From the NCBI GenBank assembly GCA_021014945.1, contig MU266331.1:62001-126000 (forward strand): DNA of 64,000 bases. The letters are read 5' to 3'. The translations under genes were made by a program, and so were the position numbers. Source of the DNA: Leucogyrophana mollusca. Taxonomy: Eukaryota; Basidiomycota; Agaricomycetes; Boletales. Under the pieces are notes generated by a model that did not search any database, was not told the DNA's origin, and worked only from the letters and a program-made list of their open reading frames with translations. Below are positions 9,412 to 22,474 of this stretch, piece after piece; position 1 is the first letter of the stretch; the number at the start of each line of letters is the position of its first letter.

Positions 9412-11875
9412 TCATAGACAAACAGGAGGGATTTCATGGTCCAGGAGCTCCGACGTAGACGAAGAAGTCGAATGGGAAGGAGAAGCCCGGAGTTCATACC
9501 CTTCGGACGGTGTTTCGCCCCCGTTGGGTCGTTGTGCATGGATCATAGAAAGTGACTTGTCGAGCATGTGCATAGGAATCGCAAGTGGGTACGTGATGAA
9601 TACCCGACATGCGAGTGAGAGTAGTCCAGCAAAGACCACTGGGATGGCAGAGGGCAACATGTAGAGCGTATCGGCATATGTGGGTTGCATTTTGGCGTTT
9701 TCTTCGGCCAGCAAGTCCAAAACGGTGCTGATCGATTTTGATTCAGTCGGAATGGTGGCATCGACTTCTGTAGAAGTCATCATGGGCTCCGCTCCGACTG
9801 ACTGGTGGGAGACGGCTGGCGTCGCGTCAACGGCAGCCTCAGTGAGCATTGGCGTAGCGTCAACCGCTTGGCTGGCTACAGAGGGCGACATCTGGATGGC
9901 CCGCTCTCCCGTTGCAGGCTTGACCTGCGTCCCTTGGTCGGCGGTGATACGCCTCACCGTCGCATCGACACTCTGTTCTGACGTTGTTGGTCGAACCGAG
10001 GCCTTATTTGCCGCCTCAACCGCCTTGCTTCTCTCCATCAAGCGCATACCTTGCAGGTGAGGTAGCCAGTCAGACACTTTCTGCCACCCCTGTGCATTCG
10101 CCTCGACATATCCGGGGCGGTTCTTCTCGTGGAACCACTTCATGGTCTCCAGGTGTGGAGCAAGGTGACTGAGGAGGATGGTGGTATGGAGTGGGTCATT
10201 GACGATCGAATGGCCGACGTGTAGGCGAAGGAGAGACCTCGAGGATACCTTAACAGAGTTGAGCGTCTCTGCACTTGATGTTTCGGCGTCTAGCACGAGT
10301 GCAAGGGTGTGCAGTCGCCGACAATTTTGGGTGAGGACGGCTACACCCTCCAGGGTCAGGCTAGGGCCCGCCGATGTAGGGAAGCGCGCCATCGGGCAAA
10401 GTCTCAGCGTCTCAATGTTGGGGCACACCTGGGCGATGTGGGCCAAGTCGACGTTGTGAAATACGACCGACTCTGGAAGGTCGATGTCGAGGCGAAGGAG
10501 ATAAGGGAGTGATGTGAGACTGTCGAGTGGGAGATGACGTGATGGCGGGTCTCCTCCTCTGGACGTGGACCGGACGAGCTCGTTGAAACGAGACGACCCA
10601 GTCGCCGTGATGCGCAACGAAAGAAGGGTATTGCTAAAGCGTTCGCATATCAAGCTGGACAGGTCCTGCCAGTCGGCTCTATCCGGCGGGTCCTCAATCA
10701 CGAGTTCGAGATGCGTCAAGGAACTCGCGAGGTGTTTCAAAAAGACAGCGATGTTGGCCGCCTCGCCGCTCAACTGCAATTGATGAAGGCTGGTGAACGC
10801 TCCCCCTTTCTCCAAATCGCCAGTAAGACGAAGGGATGACCTCCGTATTTCTGTGAAATCAATCTCGTCTCCCGAAAAGATGCCGCTATCAGACGACACG
10901 TCACTTGGCGTGGATGCCCCGGAATGGACGATGTCGTCGAAGAAACCTTCGACGGCGATGACCGATCTGCCAGAAAGATCAAGCTCCAGGGTATGCAAGG
11001 CCGGGAGGGACGCAGCCCACTGCCCCACCTGAGGCGACAAAGCCCCAGGAGCGACTAGTACCAGTTTCTCCAAAGTATGCTGAGGCCGGAGGAGGTCGGT
11101 GAAGGTATCAGGTAAACTGGTAGGCGAAGAGAAGGAGAAAGTAGTGAGTTGCGTGCGACTGCAGACATCCGCAAGGAAAGTGCTGAGCTGCGGGAACTTC
11201 GTTCCGACCTCCAAGACCAGGCTCTGCAACTCGGGATTCAAGAAAAGCATGCAGCGCTCCAGTCCTGCTGCAGTCTCCACGCGCCAGATGAGCTGCTGCA
11301 AGTGGGGTAGGATATATGTAACGGGTCGGCTCTCCGAGATTGTCGTAAAGATAGAAGGGGACATGCTGTTGGAAGCCTCGAGGTATGCAATGCGGCGAAC
11401 ACGTTCTCCATAAGCAAGGACTTTGCTCCAGTCCTCTGCGCTAGGTGCTTTGGCCTGCACCAGAAACCGTCAGCTGTCATCAATTTGGGAATCACTGTCC
11501 CCGACTCACCAGGCCCAATCCCGGTCGGCGAGTTCGCTTCATGAGATTGTTAGGGAACAGCGAGACGAGGGGCAGCAGCGAGTCTAACTCTCTCCACAAG
11601 ACGTTCAGAGCTGGCTCGCACATGGCTCTGCAAGTACGTGCAACTCTCGAAAGCGAACGACGACCATTGGGAGAGTCGAGTATGGTATCGAGGAGCTTCT
11701 TCGTCGCATCGGGATCCCGAAGAATCGTTGGAAACATGATTTGTTGGTAGACGGAGTAAGGTCGATAGGATGACCGGGTGCTCTGCTTGCTCTTCAGGGT
11801 GGTGTTCTCGCGGAATCGGCGAAAGCGGTTGTATATGGATGAAAGGATGTCGGAAAAGGACAAACTGGTGGGCAT
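9412..11875 (-). CDS. F-box-like / leucine-rich protein with C-terminal hydrophobic segment
   Basis: Two exons (11875-11510, 11454-9412; intron 55 nt) give 802 aa, or 822 if the in-frame ATG at 11935 is used. Residues ~55-100 hold an F-box-like stretch (SRVARTCRAMCEPALNVLWREL), the form common in Agaricomycete F-box proteins. Long, irregular leucine-rich repeats follow (~110-480). Residues ~490-600 are Ala/Thr/Val-rich with repeated VDAT motifs. Near residue 620-655 comes a hydrophobic run (LYMLPSAIPVVFAGLLSL, then a second hydrophobic part), followed by a Ser/Thr-rich tail. Such proteins usually bring substrates to SCF ubiquitin ligases. A membrane-spanning tail would be unusual and is inferred from hydrophobicity alone. 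Confidence 0.72.
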
Positions 11876-12403
11876 GCTAACTTCGAGTAGATATGCAGTA
11901 CTTAACCACTTGCTGCGCTCACACACGCGACCCATGGCCTACGCGAGCTTCCAACGCCAGGATGCAGCCTGGTTCAGGCCAGCCAATCATCGCCAAAAGA
12001 CAGCGAGAGCCGAGCCATGCCCTTCACTTTAGTGTGAAGAGACAACACGCGCAAAGGGTGTGTTGTTATGCAATTGAGACGGAAGCGACCATCTCGACCA
12101 CAATTTGGACTGGGTAATAACGCAAGGCCGATAGTTAATCTGGGGATTAGTGGGGAATCTGCTTCTCCTAGGACTTCAACGGCGATTGGGATAACGTGTA
12201 ACAAGCGCGCCAGCCAACCGCCTCGCCAAACACGTGGTCTGCATGCATTTTCAGTCGCCCGACCAGTGACCACCAAGTGATCCAGTCAGTAATCTTGCGG
12301 GTGATAGCAAGTTGGATTGCGTGATTGTCTTGATATGAAGCACTGGAAATAACCCGTGAAAGCACTGAAGTAATGAAACACAGCAACATACGTCCAACAG
12401 CAC
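11876..12403. other. intergenic region, F-box gene promoter side
   Basis: About 530 bp between the F-box gene start and the SLD2 stop, both on the minus strand. Small ORFs only. Confidence 0.35.
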
Positions 12404-14211
12404 CTACAACTCTCCAACCTCCCATGGTACAGGTTCACCCTCCCAGTCGTCTTCTCCTTCAGTCTCAACCCGAGCATCGTCACCACCTTCACCAACGTCC
12501 CATATATTGCCACCTCTAGATGCATCGTAATGCCCCACACGAGACCCGTGGAGTAATCCACGAACAACATGCTCTTCCTTGCTTGCATGACTTGATGAAG
12601 AGATGGCCAACACGAGGCGGAGTTTGTCGGGTAGATCGACATGAAATGTCCCCGTCTCTTGATGGCCGGTGAGATCAGTGTCGTGCTGGACATGTGGATC
12701 GTGGTTATGGGCACCGTAGTTTAAAATAGGATCCCAATCAAGGCTATCGGCGTTTTCAGGTGCCTGTTGTGCATGACTTCGATTAACAACTTTCACGATA
12801 AATTCGTCTGGACTATCGTCCTCTTCCTCTTCAACCTCCTCTTCTGCAACCTTAGCCTTCTTGCGACTTGTTGCAGCTGTCTTGCCTTTTCCCTTGCTCT
12901 GGTGGTTGGTAGACGAGCCGTTAGGGGGAGGGGAGGGTGGTAGAAGAGTAAGTTCTGGGGTATGGGTAAAGCCTTGGCTTAACGATTCCGAAGCGTGCTC
13001 TTCGTCGCGTAGCGCGCGCTTCGTAGATGCCCGAGCTTGAGACGAATGAGATGGAACCAATTTATCAGCTTGTGCAGTCCTCCCCGAGGGTAGAGATTGT
13101 GATCCGTTTAGCGAATCATCGACACTGAAAACATCGTGTTTCGATGGGAAAATCCTATTTGAAGCCAGTTTCTCATCGATGTCACCAGCGCGTCGGTCAC
13201 GTTTAAGACCGACATTCCGCCTCGTAACGTCTGTTTGAACCTTCTGTTTCTGTTTCGCAGCCTCACGATTGGCATGATCCTTTGCGCCTCCTTCGGCAAA
13301 AAACGCCGCAATATCGGAGGTATCAGCAGACTGCGCTTGGGTCAGACCACTAGGTTTTCTAGGTAAGCCGCTCGGCAGGATGGCATCCTCAAACAGGCGC
13401 TTGAAGGACTTGCCACCAAGTGGAGCCTTCACAGGAGAATCGACCACAAACGAAGAATTGTGTTCACCAGTCTCTCCTTGCTCATCGGACTCTCCGCCAT
13501 CACTTGAGAGGGGTGACGCGAGCCTTGGAAAGGGCAAACCCGTCTGCGAGCCGATCCGTTGGCGCTTTTGTTTATTTGGGGAAGGTGACACAGGTTCTCC
13601 ACGAAGACGTTTTCGCGCTCGCGAAATCGCCGTGTTCGGCGCAGGAGGTAGCTGATGATCGGATGAGTTGTTGGCCGTCGGAAGAGGTTCGATTTGTGAG
13701 AATGGATCTGGAGACACGCTCCGAGATTGAGTGAGAGGCTTTGGTTTATTCTTGGATGGGGTAGCAAAAGGGTTTGATGTCGGCTTTCGCGCACGACTTG
13801 AAGCTGACTTCTGAAAATGGCCTTTCTGTTTTCCCTTGTCCTTTACAGGTGAGAAAGGATTGAAGCCGGGAAGGGGAGCGGCAGGTTCCACTGCACGGGG
13901 TTTGGAGATGATGCCAGCACGAGATTGACGCGCCTGAGGCCTCGGGGGCGTCGAAGGAGGATGTGAGGACGACTGTCCAGGAGGCGGTGCGTGTTCAGCG
14001 GTGGCTTTGGAAAGTTTCTTGTACAGTTTATATTTTTCCGCTGAGGGCGAACTTGGGATTACCGTGGCGTACACGCGACGAGAGTTTGGAAGAACTCACC
14101 TATAGCTGGCTGATCTCTGATGTCTTGCACCGACGGATCTCTGTGATGGTTATTTCGAAAGTCACGTTCCCATGCCTTTATTTCTGCGCGAACAGCAGCG
14201 ATATCTGGCAT
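12404..14211 (-). CDS. SLD2: DNA replication regulator Sld2/Drc1
   Basis: Exon 1 (14211-14100) and exon 2 (14040-12404), with a 59-nt intron, give 582 aa. The N-terminal helix (AEIKAWERDFRNNHHRDPS, then VQDIRD and, after splicing, AEKYKLYKKLSKA) is the Sld2 homology block shared with the RecQL4 N terminus. The middle is disordered, basic and rich in Ser/Thr-Pro sites (SVSPDPFS, EPVSPSPNK, VVDSPVKAP), as expected for a CDK-controlled protein. The C-terminal DDWEGEPVPWEVGEL is a second conserved block. In yeast, CDK-phosphorylated Sld2 binds Dpb11 and helps load the CMG helicase at origins. The intron join is essential: neither exon alone contains the complete N-terminal block. It is divergent from the Pal1-like gene. 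Confidence 0.85.
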
Positions 14212-14496
14212 CTCGGACGCGGTAAAGGATGAAGGAGAGAAGGGGCTCAGGCGCGTTTGATGATCAGCCACCAGATACAAACAGAGCTAAACACGTATGT
14301 GGGAAGGGAAGGTGTTGTTCCAAGCCCTTTGATGAAACGGCATGCATGGCACGGGCTCTAGATCTGAAAGAGCTATTCTCAGTCAAACGGCAGAAAGCTG
14401 GCTCTTCCCTGTCTTCCCCGTCTTGTGTCCCTTTGTCGGACAGGGTCTTTCTCGTTCTCGTTCTCTCTGATCTCTAGCTTGTATTATACCTGATCT
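14212..14496. promoter_or_regulatory. divergent promoter region, SLD2 / Pal1-like
   Basis: 285 bp between start codons. A CT-rich tract at about 14440-14475 on the plus strand, 20-50 nt before the ATG at 14497, resembles the pyrimidine tracts often found near fungal transcription starts. Confidence 0.4.
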
Positions 14497-16762
14497 ATGG
14501 CCTGGGGCGTATTCTTTCGACATCCACAACAGTCGACCTGGGAGGATGCACCAACCGCGGCACACGATGAACGCTCCTTGGCTTTTATCAGACAGTATAA
14601 CGTCCAGGGTAGCTCGCCTGAACGCGCCATGTCCAGCAGCGCCCCACACCAATATCCTTATCCCTCACATATAGTCCCCCAAGGATCGTGGAATGCTGGG
14701 CTCGCACAATCGCCACCATCGTCAAACTGGTCGATGCCCTCACCTCAGTTTAAAAAGCCTCTATCTACCTCTGTACTTCACGACCCAGCTTTTTCGCCTG
14801 ATCCTCGTGCCCACCCTCACTTTCCTCTTACTGACGCTGCGTCTTACAAAGAGCTTCCTTTCAAGTCCCCTCTTATAGACGTTCATGACCTTGCTGATCC
14901 GTCTTCCGCCACTCCTTTCAACGACACGCTCCACCACGGAAATATGCACCAGTTAAACGGGCCCGTGGCCGTCCCACACTATGCAAGGGAGGAACGCCAT
15001 CCATCCCCGCCTGCTTCTTCTTCGTCTGAATCTTCGGAATCTGAAACTCCCACGATGCTTACCCCTTTCACATCCCCCACTGTGTCATCATCGTCCTCGC
15101 ACGTTCATTCGCCTGTTCATGCTCAAAATTTCCGTCCTCCTTCACCCGTCGCCCCGCTGTCCCCCTCGCCCCCCCCTTTGTCCGCATCTAATCGTCCGCC
15201 AGTAAAAGATGGGAAAGATGGTGCCATTACATCCACAGAGCACTATCGACCCACCATGCTGCGTAATGAGTCTACCCCAGAAGCTCGAGACCGTCCCCAG
15301 CACCCTGTCCCAGCGCGTTCTAAGACCGCCCCTACACATGCGGACGGCAGCAATCGCCCCAGCGGTAAGCGTCGGGTGAAAAATTTTGTTCGCCGCATCG
15401 CGAATTTCGGCTCGCTGGATCGCATCGACGAATTGGACGAGACAGATCCCTTTGGGGGCAGCTGGCATCACGGTGGGCCGTACGAGGCCATTGGTAGCAA
15501 CCTCGCCGAACTAGGGCCTGCTCATATGTATAATGATGTCAGTGTCTTGCGTGGGGATATGTACAGGTCTAAGCGTGAGGTGGGTATTCGCAGCACTCGC
15601 ATATATTTGGGCGCTCAAGTAGAATCTACAAAGAATGACATTTCTCGTGCTATCCCGAAGCAGGTCAGAGACAAAGTACGTTTAGTAGCTTGCGTTCTTA
15701 GCCTACTTTGGTATTCATATACTTGACATCTAGCCTGCACGAGTGCGCAGTATGCCGGTGCAGAGCAACAATGGGACATCCCTGAACCTGGCTCCGGGCC
15801 AGATTCTCCGTCACATGCCCACTTATGATGAACAGTTGTCTACCCTCAACCGCCCTCAAGCGGAAATGATGATTCCGAGCCCCAACCTCTTTCGTCGGAA
15901 ACCTGTGTCAGACGGCTCTCGTTCCGATCACCATCGGACTCAGTCGCTCCCCCATCGCCCAAACCCCTCTTTTGGAGAAATGGCTGATTCCTCTGATAAC
16001 CCTCGACCAGAGCATCCCCGCCGCGAAAATATCCCGCCCGCTTCTCGCCACCATCCCTCAGGTGATGATCATCAAATGAATTCGCTCGACCAGGGTGTGC
16101 TTCCTGTTCATGGCGATCCGACGCAGCACCGTAGGCGTCCTGTCTCCTCCGTTGTAGCTCCGACTTCTCAGAATCATCTTCCTCGCGATATGTCGCCATC
16201 CCGTCATGCACCAACAGAGATGCGTCATTTCATTCCGTCATCCGAGCAGGCACAGTCCGCGGAGCGCCAAGTGTCCAACCAAGTGCCCCAGACACCTCGG
16301 CACAACAGTACTCGCTCCTTGGATAGCTCGCGAACCCATACGACTACTAGCACACAGAGCAGCTCTCAGGGTAGCTCCCAGACCCAATATAGTCAACCAC
16401 CGCCACGGAATCACCATCTTCCAAAGCGTCTCGTCATGCCTGCCCTCCTGCAGCCTCAACCGCCGCCGCCTCAACACCAATACCCATTTTCGCAAGGTCC
16501 CCCAGAACCATATGCATATATTGAGATCCCCTTGTCGCCGCCCCGGGGGAAAGAACCACCTATGATGTATACAGAAAGTCGAAGGCTACTGAGGAAGAAG
16601 ACGGCGGTTTTCCCGGCAAATGTTCCGTTGCCTCTACACGTGCCTTCCAATCAGGCTCAGCCCGTTCCGATGGCAATATACCCGTCGAAGGCGGTCGAGG
16701 TTGAGAAAACGAAGGAAGGAGCTCACCGGCGAAGGCTGAGTAAACGGAAGAACGATAGCTGA
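14497..16762 (+). CDS. disordered protein with Pal1-reminiscent motif
   Basis: Two exons (14497-15675, 15734-16762) give 735 aa. Most of the protein is low-complexity, rich in Ser, Pro, His and Gln. One ordered-looking island around residues 295-345 reads KRRVKNFVRRIANFGSLDRI, then DELDETDPFGGSWHHGGPYEAIG. The FG-x-HHGGPYEA pattern recalls the short conserved motif of fungal Pal1 cell-morphology proteins (F-HHDGP), and a later LAPGQILRHMPTYDEQL block also looks conserved. Polyproline and SH3-type sites are abundant. A cortical or polarity role is only a guess. The ATG at 14629 (MSSSAPHQYPYP) is an alternative start giving 691 aa; I kept the first ATG after the CT tract. The C terminus is strongly basic. 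Confidence 0.6.
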
Positions 16763-17870
16763 GTTTGTACCTGCGTTCATTTTGAAAGCTCCCTGAATAT
16801 TGTGCAGCGGAGATGCTGACCTTTTCTTGTTTGGGCGGTCTTCTATCTGGATGAATCGGGTATTTGCGACATATAGGACTCTTGAGTATGGTCTATTTAT
16901 GGCCTGATACTCCTCATGAGCGCTTTCTCTCATTGTACGAACACGCAAGATCACTAGATGTCCTGGACACTTTGTATGACATATATTTTTAATAGCTGCG
17001 AATCGACATAGAAGCTGTATGTATAGCACCGCTCGGTTTTGATGCCTCCCCGGGACAAGCGATTCTCTCGATCTCAGGACTCGGCTGATGATCTAAATAT
17101 GTTCGAGGTTGGTTCCCTGCGGTTGGAAGAGGGTTTCCATACCCTGGTAATGGGTGTGTTATGTTTGGCTAGCAGGTTGGCGCAAATCTGATGGAGTGGA
17201 CACGCAGGGGGAGGGCGATCTGCCTGTCAGGAAGGATTCTGGTGAGTTCCGCCTTTACGAAAGAGGGTGACGGATTCGTACTTAGCAATCAGTTAGCAAT
17301 ATTGATGTTGACTATTGATGCCACCTGTGACCAGAGCAACGGCAACTTATCCACATTGTACGCTTATCGCCACCTTATATCACAGCTGCGTGTCCTCTTC
17401 ATTTCATTCCATCTGGCGGCCCTCGAGCGCCCCAAAAAAACGCGGAGATGGCCCTCGACATCCTATGACCTCAATGCCCCACCACGTTGGCCGCCAAAAA
17501 CCCATGTTTCGAAATCATATTTTTGTCATAATTTCATGGTCCATCCGCGTGTAGCTGATATCCGTGGTTTTCGATCCTGTTGACATGGCAAAAACCCGAG
17601 GGAGAGCATCCGACAGATGCCTTTTCACCGCTTCACATGCGCGATTAATCGTGAATTTTTCAGGTGAGAACCAAGGAAACAAAACGGAAAATCCAAAGAC
17701 CAGTACTCCGCGCCACTGCTCGGAATTGTATCTAATCTAACCGGTCAATCCGTTGTAACGAATTGTAACTCTATTTCCCCTTCATCGCTTTTCACAACAT
17801 AAATACCTCACTGCATGGGAGCGTTGCCCGAAATGCCCTCCGTCTCTCTCTCCTTCCCGACGTTCATCCC
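16763..17870. other. intergenic region, no supported gene
   Basis: 1.1 kb between the Pal1-like stop and the P450 start. The ORF at 17191-17583 (plus) has no recognisable motif. The last ~200 bp should hold the P450 promoter. Confidence 0.4.
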
Positions 17871-19927
17871 ATGGACAGTGCTGGTCTCCTTGTCTATGGT
17901 CTTGCAGTTGTCCTCGCTGCCTTGTTCGTCTATCTGCTGGAACGGCGAGGTGCATCCACTGTATGTTTTTTTTCGCCATGTTTTCTGTCGTCGACTCACC
18001 ATTTTTCTCGCAGCTCAATGCAATCCCTACCATAGGTCCCTCGGGGCGTATTTCATCATGCTTTAGCGCCATCAAGTTTATTTTTCATGCCCAGAGCATG
18101 GTCCAAGAAGGATATAAAAAGGCAAGTCCCGCACGCTTCGCCCTGTCATCATCGGCTTTAGGATCTGACGATCAGTGTAGTACAAGGGCGGGGTGTTCAA
18201 AGTGCCGATGCTCGATCGATGGCTGGTCGTTATGACTGGACCCCAACTAGTGGATGCGCTACGAAAGGTGCCGGATGAAGAGCTATCGTTTGACCACGCG
18301 ATGCAGGATGCAAGTGCCAACTCTCTGTCCACTTCCAAACACCTTCTGACATGATATCGGGCCTTAGCTTCTGCAAGTCAAGTACACTTTCGGCTTTGAA
18401 GCTCAAGACAACCCTTATCATGTCCTTGTCATCCGAAATCAACTGAAGAGGAATTTGGCCGATCTCTTCCCGGAAGTCGTTGACGAGATAGAGCAATCGT
18501 TTGTTGATAATATCCCCAATTGTGGAAATGGTATGTCACTTCTTTGTTGTTCAGAACCAAGCTGAAACCCAGCCGCGCAGAGTGGGTTGGAGTGCAGGCC
18601 TACTCAGCTATAATGGATGCCACATGTCGTGTAAGTAATCGCCTTTTCGTTGGCCTCCCCCTATGTACGTCTTAAGTCTCCATTCTTTTCGCCAATGCAT
18701 ACTCATGATCTCTATGCACAGGTAGATCTGCCGAGTTTGCAGATGTGCAGTCGAAATTTGCCCTTCAAGTAGTGATGCGTGCAAGTATCTTGAACTTCTT
18801 CCCAAAATTTATCCATCCGTGAGCGTATTCGTTGACACTGATGGTGCGAAGACCCCAACTATTTGGTTTCAGAATTCTTGGTCGATTATTGACGAACACG
18901 CCTAGCAGCATCCAGCGATGTATGGCGTTGTTGCGGGACACGATCGAAGAGAGGCTGAGGAACGTGGAGCTATATGGAGAAAATTGGCCCGACAAGCCTG
19001 TAGGTGTCTCCTTTGGATGGGGCTTCCTTGTGCTGACACATGCAATCAAGAACGACATGATCAGTTGGTTAATTGACGTATCGAGCAAGAAGGACAGGAA
19101 TTTGCGCAGCCTTTGCCTTCGTATCCTGGTCCTTAACTTCGCTTCACTCCATACCTCGGCTCAGGTACGACCTGGTTACTGTGGAGTGATCTGAGCAAGG
19201 AGTTGAGCGTCTGACACAGGGTTTTACACATGCCTTGCTTCATCTTGCGACACATCCCGAATTCATAGATCCCCTTCGAGAAGAAGCCGAAACCGTCATC
19301 GACCAAGAAGGTTGGACAAAGGCTTCCATGAAGAAACTGTACAAAATGGACAGCTTCCTCAAAGAGTCGCAGAGACTCAGCGGCACCAGCCTCTGTGCGT
19401 GTCATCGTTATGCCTGGATAATAGGTGTCTCATACTTTCACAGTGCCAATGGTCCGCAAAGCCATGAAGCCTTTCACGTTAGCGAATGGCGTCGTCATAC
19501 CCACAGGCACCCATGTAGCTGTGGCTTCGATACCCATGCATCTCGACGAGGAGTTCTATCCACATGCTTCCGAGTTCGACCCATTCCGCTTTGCGGACAT
19601 GCGCCAAGAGGAGGGAGAGAGTACGAAGCACCAGCTAATTTCTACGAGTCTAAGCTATATTGCTTTTGGGCACGGCAAGCACGCGTGGTACGTCCTCTGG
19701 TTCTAGTAATAGGACGTTACTCAAGTCTCGTATTCTTTGACACTTCTAGCCCAGGCCGCTTCTTTGCGTCGAACGTCATGAAAGCCATGATGGCCCACCT
19801 GGTCATCAACTTCGACATCAAGCTGAAGCAGGAGGGTGTCCGGCCTCCAGACCAGTGGTTTCAAATGAACTGCTCGCCTAATCGGACTGCAGAAGTTATG
19901 TTCAGGAGACGGCAGCCGCAGCTATGA
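17871..19927 (+). CDS. cytochrome P450 monooxygenase
   Basis: Eleven exons (17871-17960, 18014-18121, 18181-18309, 18368-18530, 18581-18664, 18722-18818, 18873-18999, 19051-19164, 19220-19394, 19444-19687, 19750-19927) give 502 aa. Residues ~4-22 form an N-terminal membrane anchor. The K-helix ESQR (ExxR), the FDPFRF 'PERF' element and the heme loop FGHGKHACPGRFF with its axial cysteine are all present; the heme cysteine codon is rebuilt across the last intron. The I-helix reads [10 protein letters not shown], a variant of the usual acid-Thr pair seen in several Agaricomycete P450 families. The protein is expected in the ER membrane with a P450 reductase; the substrate is unknown. The introns after exons 2 and 3 have GC donors (GCAAGT) at 18122 and 18310. 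Confidence 0.92.
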
Positions 19928-20668
19928 TCACATTTCAGCCACTTATTTCAGCAGGATTACCGGAGGGAGATCTCACGACAGCCCCATTTAATGACACACT
20001 TCTTATTTATTCCTACCTTTGCGAAGTTGCTTTTCTGGGATGGGAAAGAAACGATTGAGAGGAAGGACCGACCGCGAGGAAAGAGACAGCATGATAATTT
20101 TATCCATTACTGTGCTTCTATCATACGCTCTGTCTTGTGGCGACGACCATATGTTGACTCAACACAAATATAGATCTTGTAACCAGCGTCCTGTGATTAG
20201 CATGGGGTCGGATCATCCACCCAGGCTAGCACTGTTTACGGATGCTGGAACTCTGATGGAGAGGAAGCTGGGGCTACACCTCACGTCGTAATTCCGTCAG
20301 CACCTTTAAGCTAGGCAACTCTGCACATCGCTTTACAAGGCATCTTGCCCGCCCGAGGAGGCGAAACGACTGATGTACCATACGGGGGACTCCATTCCTG
20401 CTCATGCTTAAGGCAACCCTGCCGTACATACACGGATCTATGAAGAAGTTTATCACTTCCCATGCAGGCGCATGAGCTTCTCCGCGCAGGTGGAGCTTCG
20501 CTGGGGCGTCGAGCATATGCTCGTTGTCAGAATACGTGAAGATAAAGCGACGTATGCACATGTCTGCATTTTAACGGTCACTGTACTGTAATATACCCTG
20601 CCTAGCTGTATAAAGGAGAAGAGCATGGTCTATACGCACACAATCCCTCAGCCAGTACCAGCATTGTC
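19928..20668. other. intergenic region, no supported gene
   Basis: 740 bp with the P450 terminator and RNase promoter. A TATA-like region and a CT/CA-rich stretch occur just before 20669, but nothing firmer is seen. Confidence 0.35.
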
Positions 20669-21299
<631 letters not shown>

Positions 21300-21354
21300 T
21301 AACGTGAATACAGTGTTACAAACCTCGAAGGAAGTATAATGAAATAGGATACAA

Positions 21355-22237
21355 TCAGTAAGTTAGACGGAACATGAACTGGAAGCTATACTGCTTGGTG
21401 TCAGGGTCCCAATGCGACCAATTCCAATAGCCTGCATCGTCAGACTCGTCTTCAATCTCACGGGCCGGAATACGGAAGGCGATGGTCTCGTAGGGCTCCG
21501 CTGCAACCTGAAATCATGTTCAACGAACTGTGATGCAATGTAAGCAAACACTCACAATAAGATACTGATATGCCTTGTTTGGGGGCTCTCTCTTCTGTTC
21601 CCATGCACTCATGAACCGCCGACGAGGAATAACATCAGCCTTTATTTGGGGCAAATGAACCTGCACCATCATGCCTTCCTTGCCAGTGTCTCTGTCGCGC
21701 ACTTTTGTCACCCGGTAGCCAGGTCTGCCAATTTTCAGGAAAACTTTACGCTGCACATTGCTCTGCGTCGGAGCAATCATCAACTGAGTGTCTTTTGCAT
21801 CGCGGGCAGCTCGACGGGCTAAGTTCGTTTGGTGCTTCTTGCCCTGCGTATGAGCGAGGTATGAACCTTCATTGGTATGAAGGGTTAGACAAAGACGACA
21901 CTCGAGAGACCCAAGGTGGTTGCGAAGAATATATGGGTCCTGCAGAGTGAAAAAGTTGAGAACAGTTCGCAAATTGGTAGAGGATGCACACTTTAGCAAG
22001 ATCTATAGTTTCAAGGGCAAGTTTACGAAGACGTTCGCGTCGGTCGACATTGGTTTCAGATGCCCCGGCGACACCACCACCACCGAACTTGGATCCTACA
22101 CGATTCTGCAGTAGAAAACTCAGTTCTCAACTTCTGCGTCAACTGGATTATAGAAGCGTTCCCTACCTGAAAGTCTGAAGGACGTGCTCATCTCAGAGAT
22201 GACTCGGCAAGATATCAATAAATGGACACTCACCCAT
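21355..22237 (-). CDS. PRP11: splicing factor 3A subunit 2 (SF3a66 / Prp11)
   Basis: Five coding exons (22237-22234, 22174-22167, 22105-21992, 21939-21556, 21507-21355) give 220 aa. The first coding exon carries only ATG plus one base and the second is 8 nt long; together they restore MDFQNRVGSKFGGGGV, the SF3A2 N terminus. The matrin-type zinc finger lies at ~54-85 (CRLCLTLHTNEGSYLAHTQG, then KKH), followed by KIGRPGYRVTKVRD and RRRFMSAWEQKREPP. The C-terminal WNWSHWDPDTKQYSFQF block closes the family pattern. SF3A2 is part of the U2 snRNP and helps it engage the branch site. The human protein's long proline-rich tail is absent, as in most fungi. It is divergent from RRP5. Confidence 0.95.
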
Positions 22238-22474
22238 GACTTTTTGAGGTTACCGTTGAGGTTGAGGACGAGGGACAAACTCCCAGCGCAGTGCCGTTCT
22301 AACTTTCCCACGGTCATCCAAGATCACGTCCCCCGATCCAGCCAAGCCTGCAAGCCAAAATTTGTTGGTGCAGCGCCCAACAAGAAATCCGAGCGCAATC
22401 TCTGCTCGAAAGTACGTATACTAATCTACAGCGGGGGCGAGTGCTGACCGTGCTGCAGATCATATCCAGTCTTT
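22238..22474. promoter_or_regulatory. divergent promoter region, SF3A2 / RRP5
   Basis: 237 bp separate the start codons of two essential RNA-processing genes. Both promoters must fit here. No clear TATA box or known motif is seen. Confidence 0.45.

Noticed and set aside
17191..17583. 130-codon plus-strand ORF
   Set aside because: No recognisable segment and no splice continuation.
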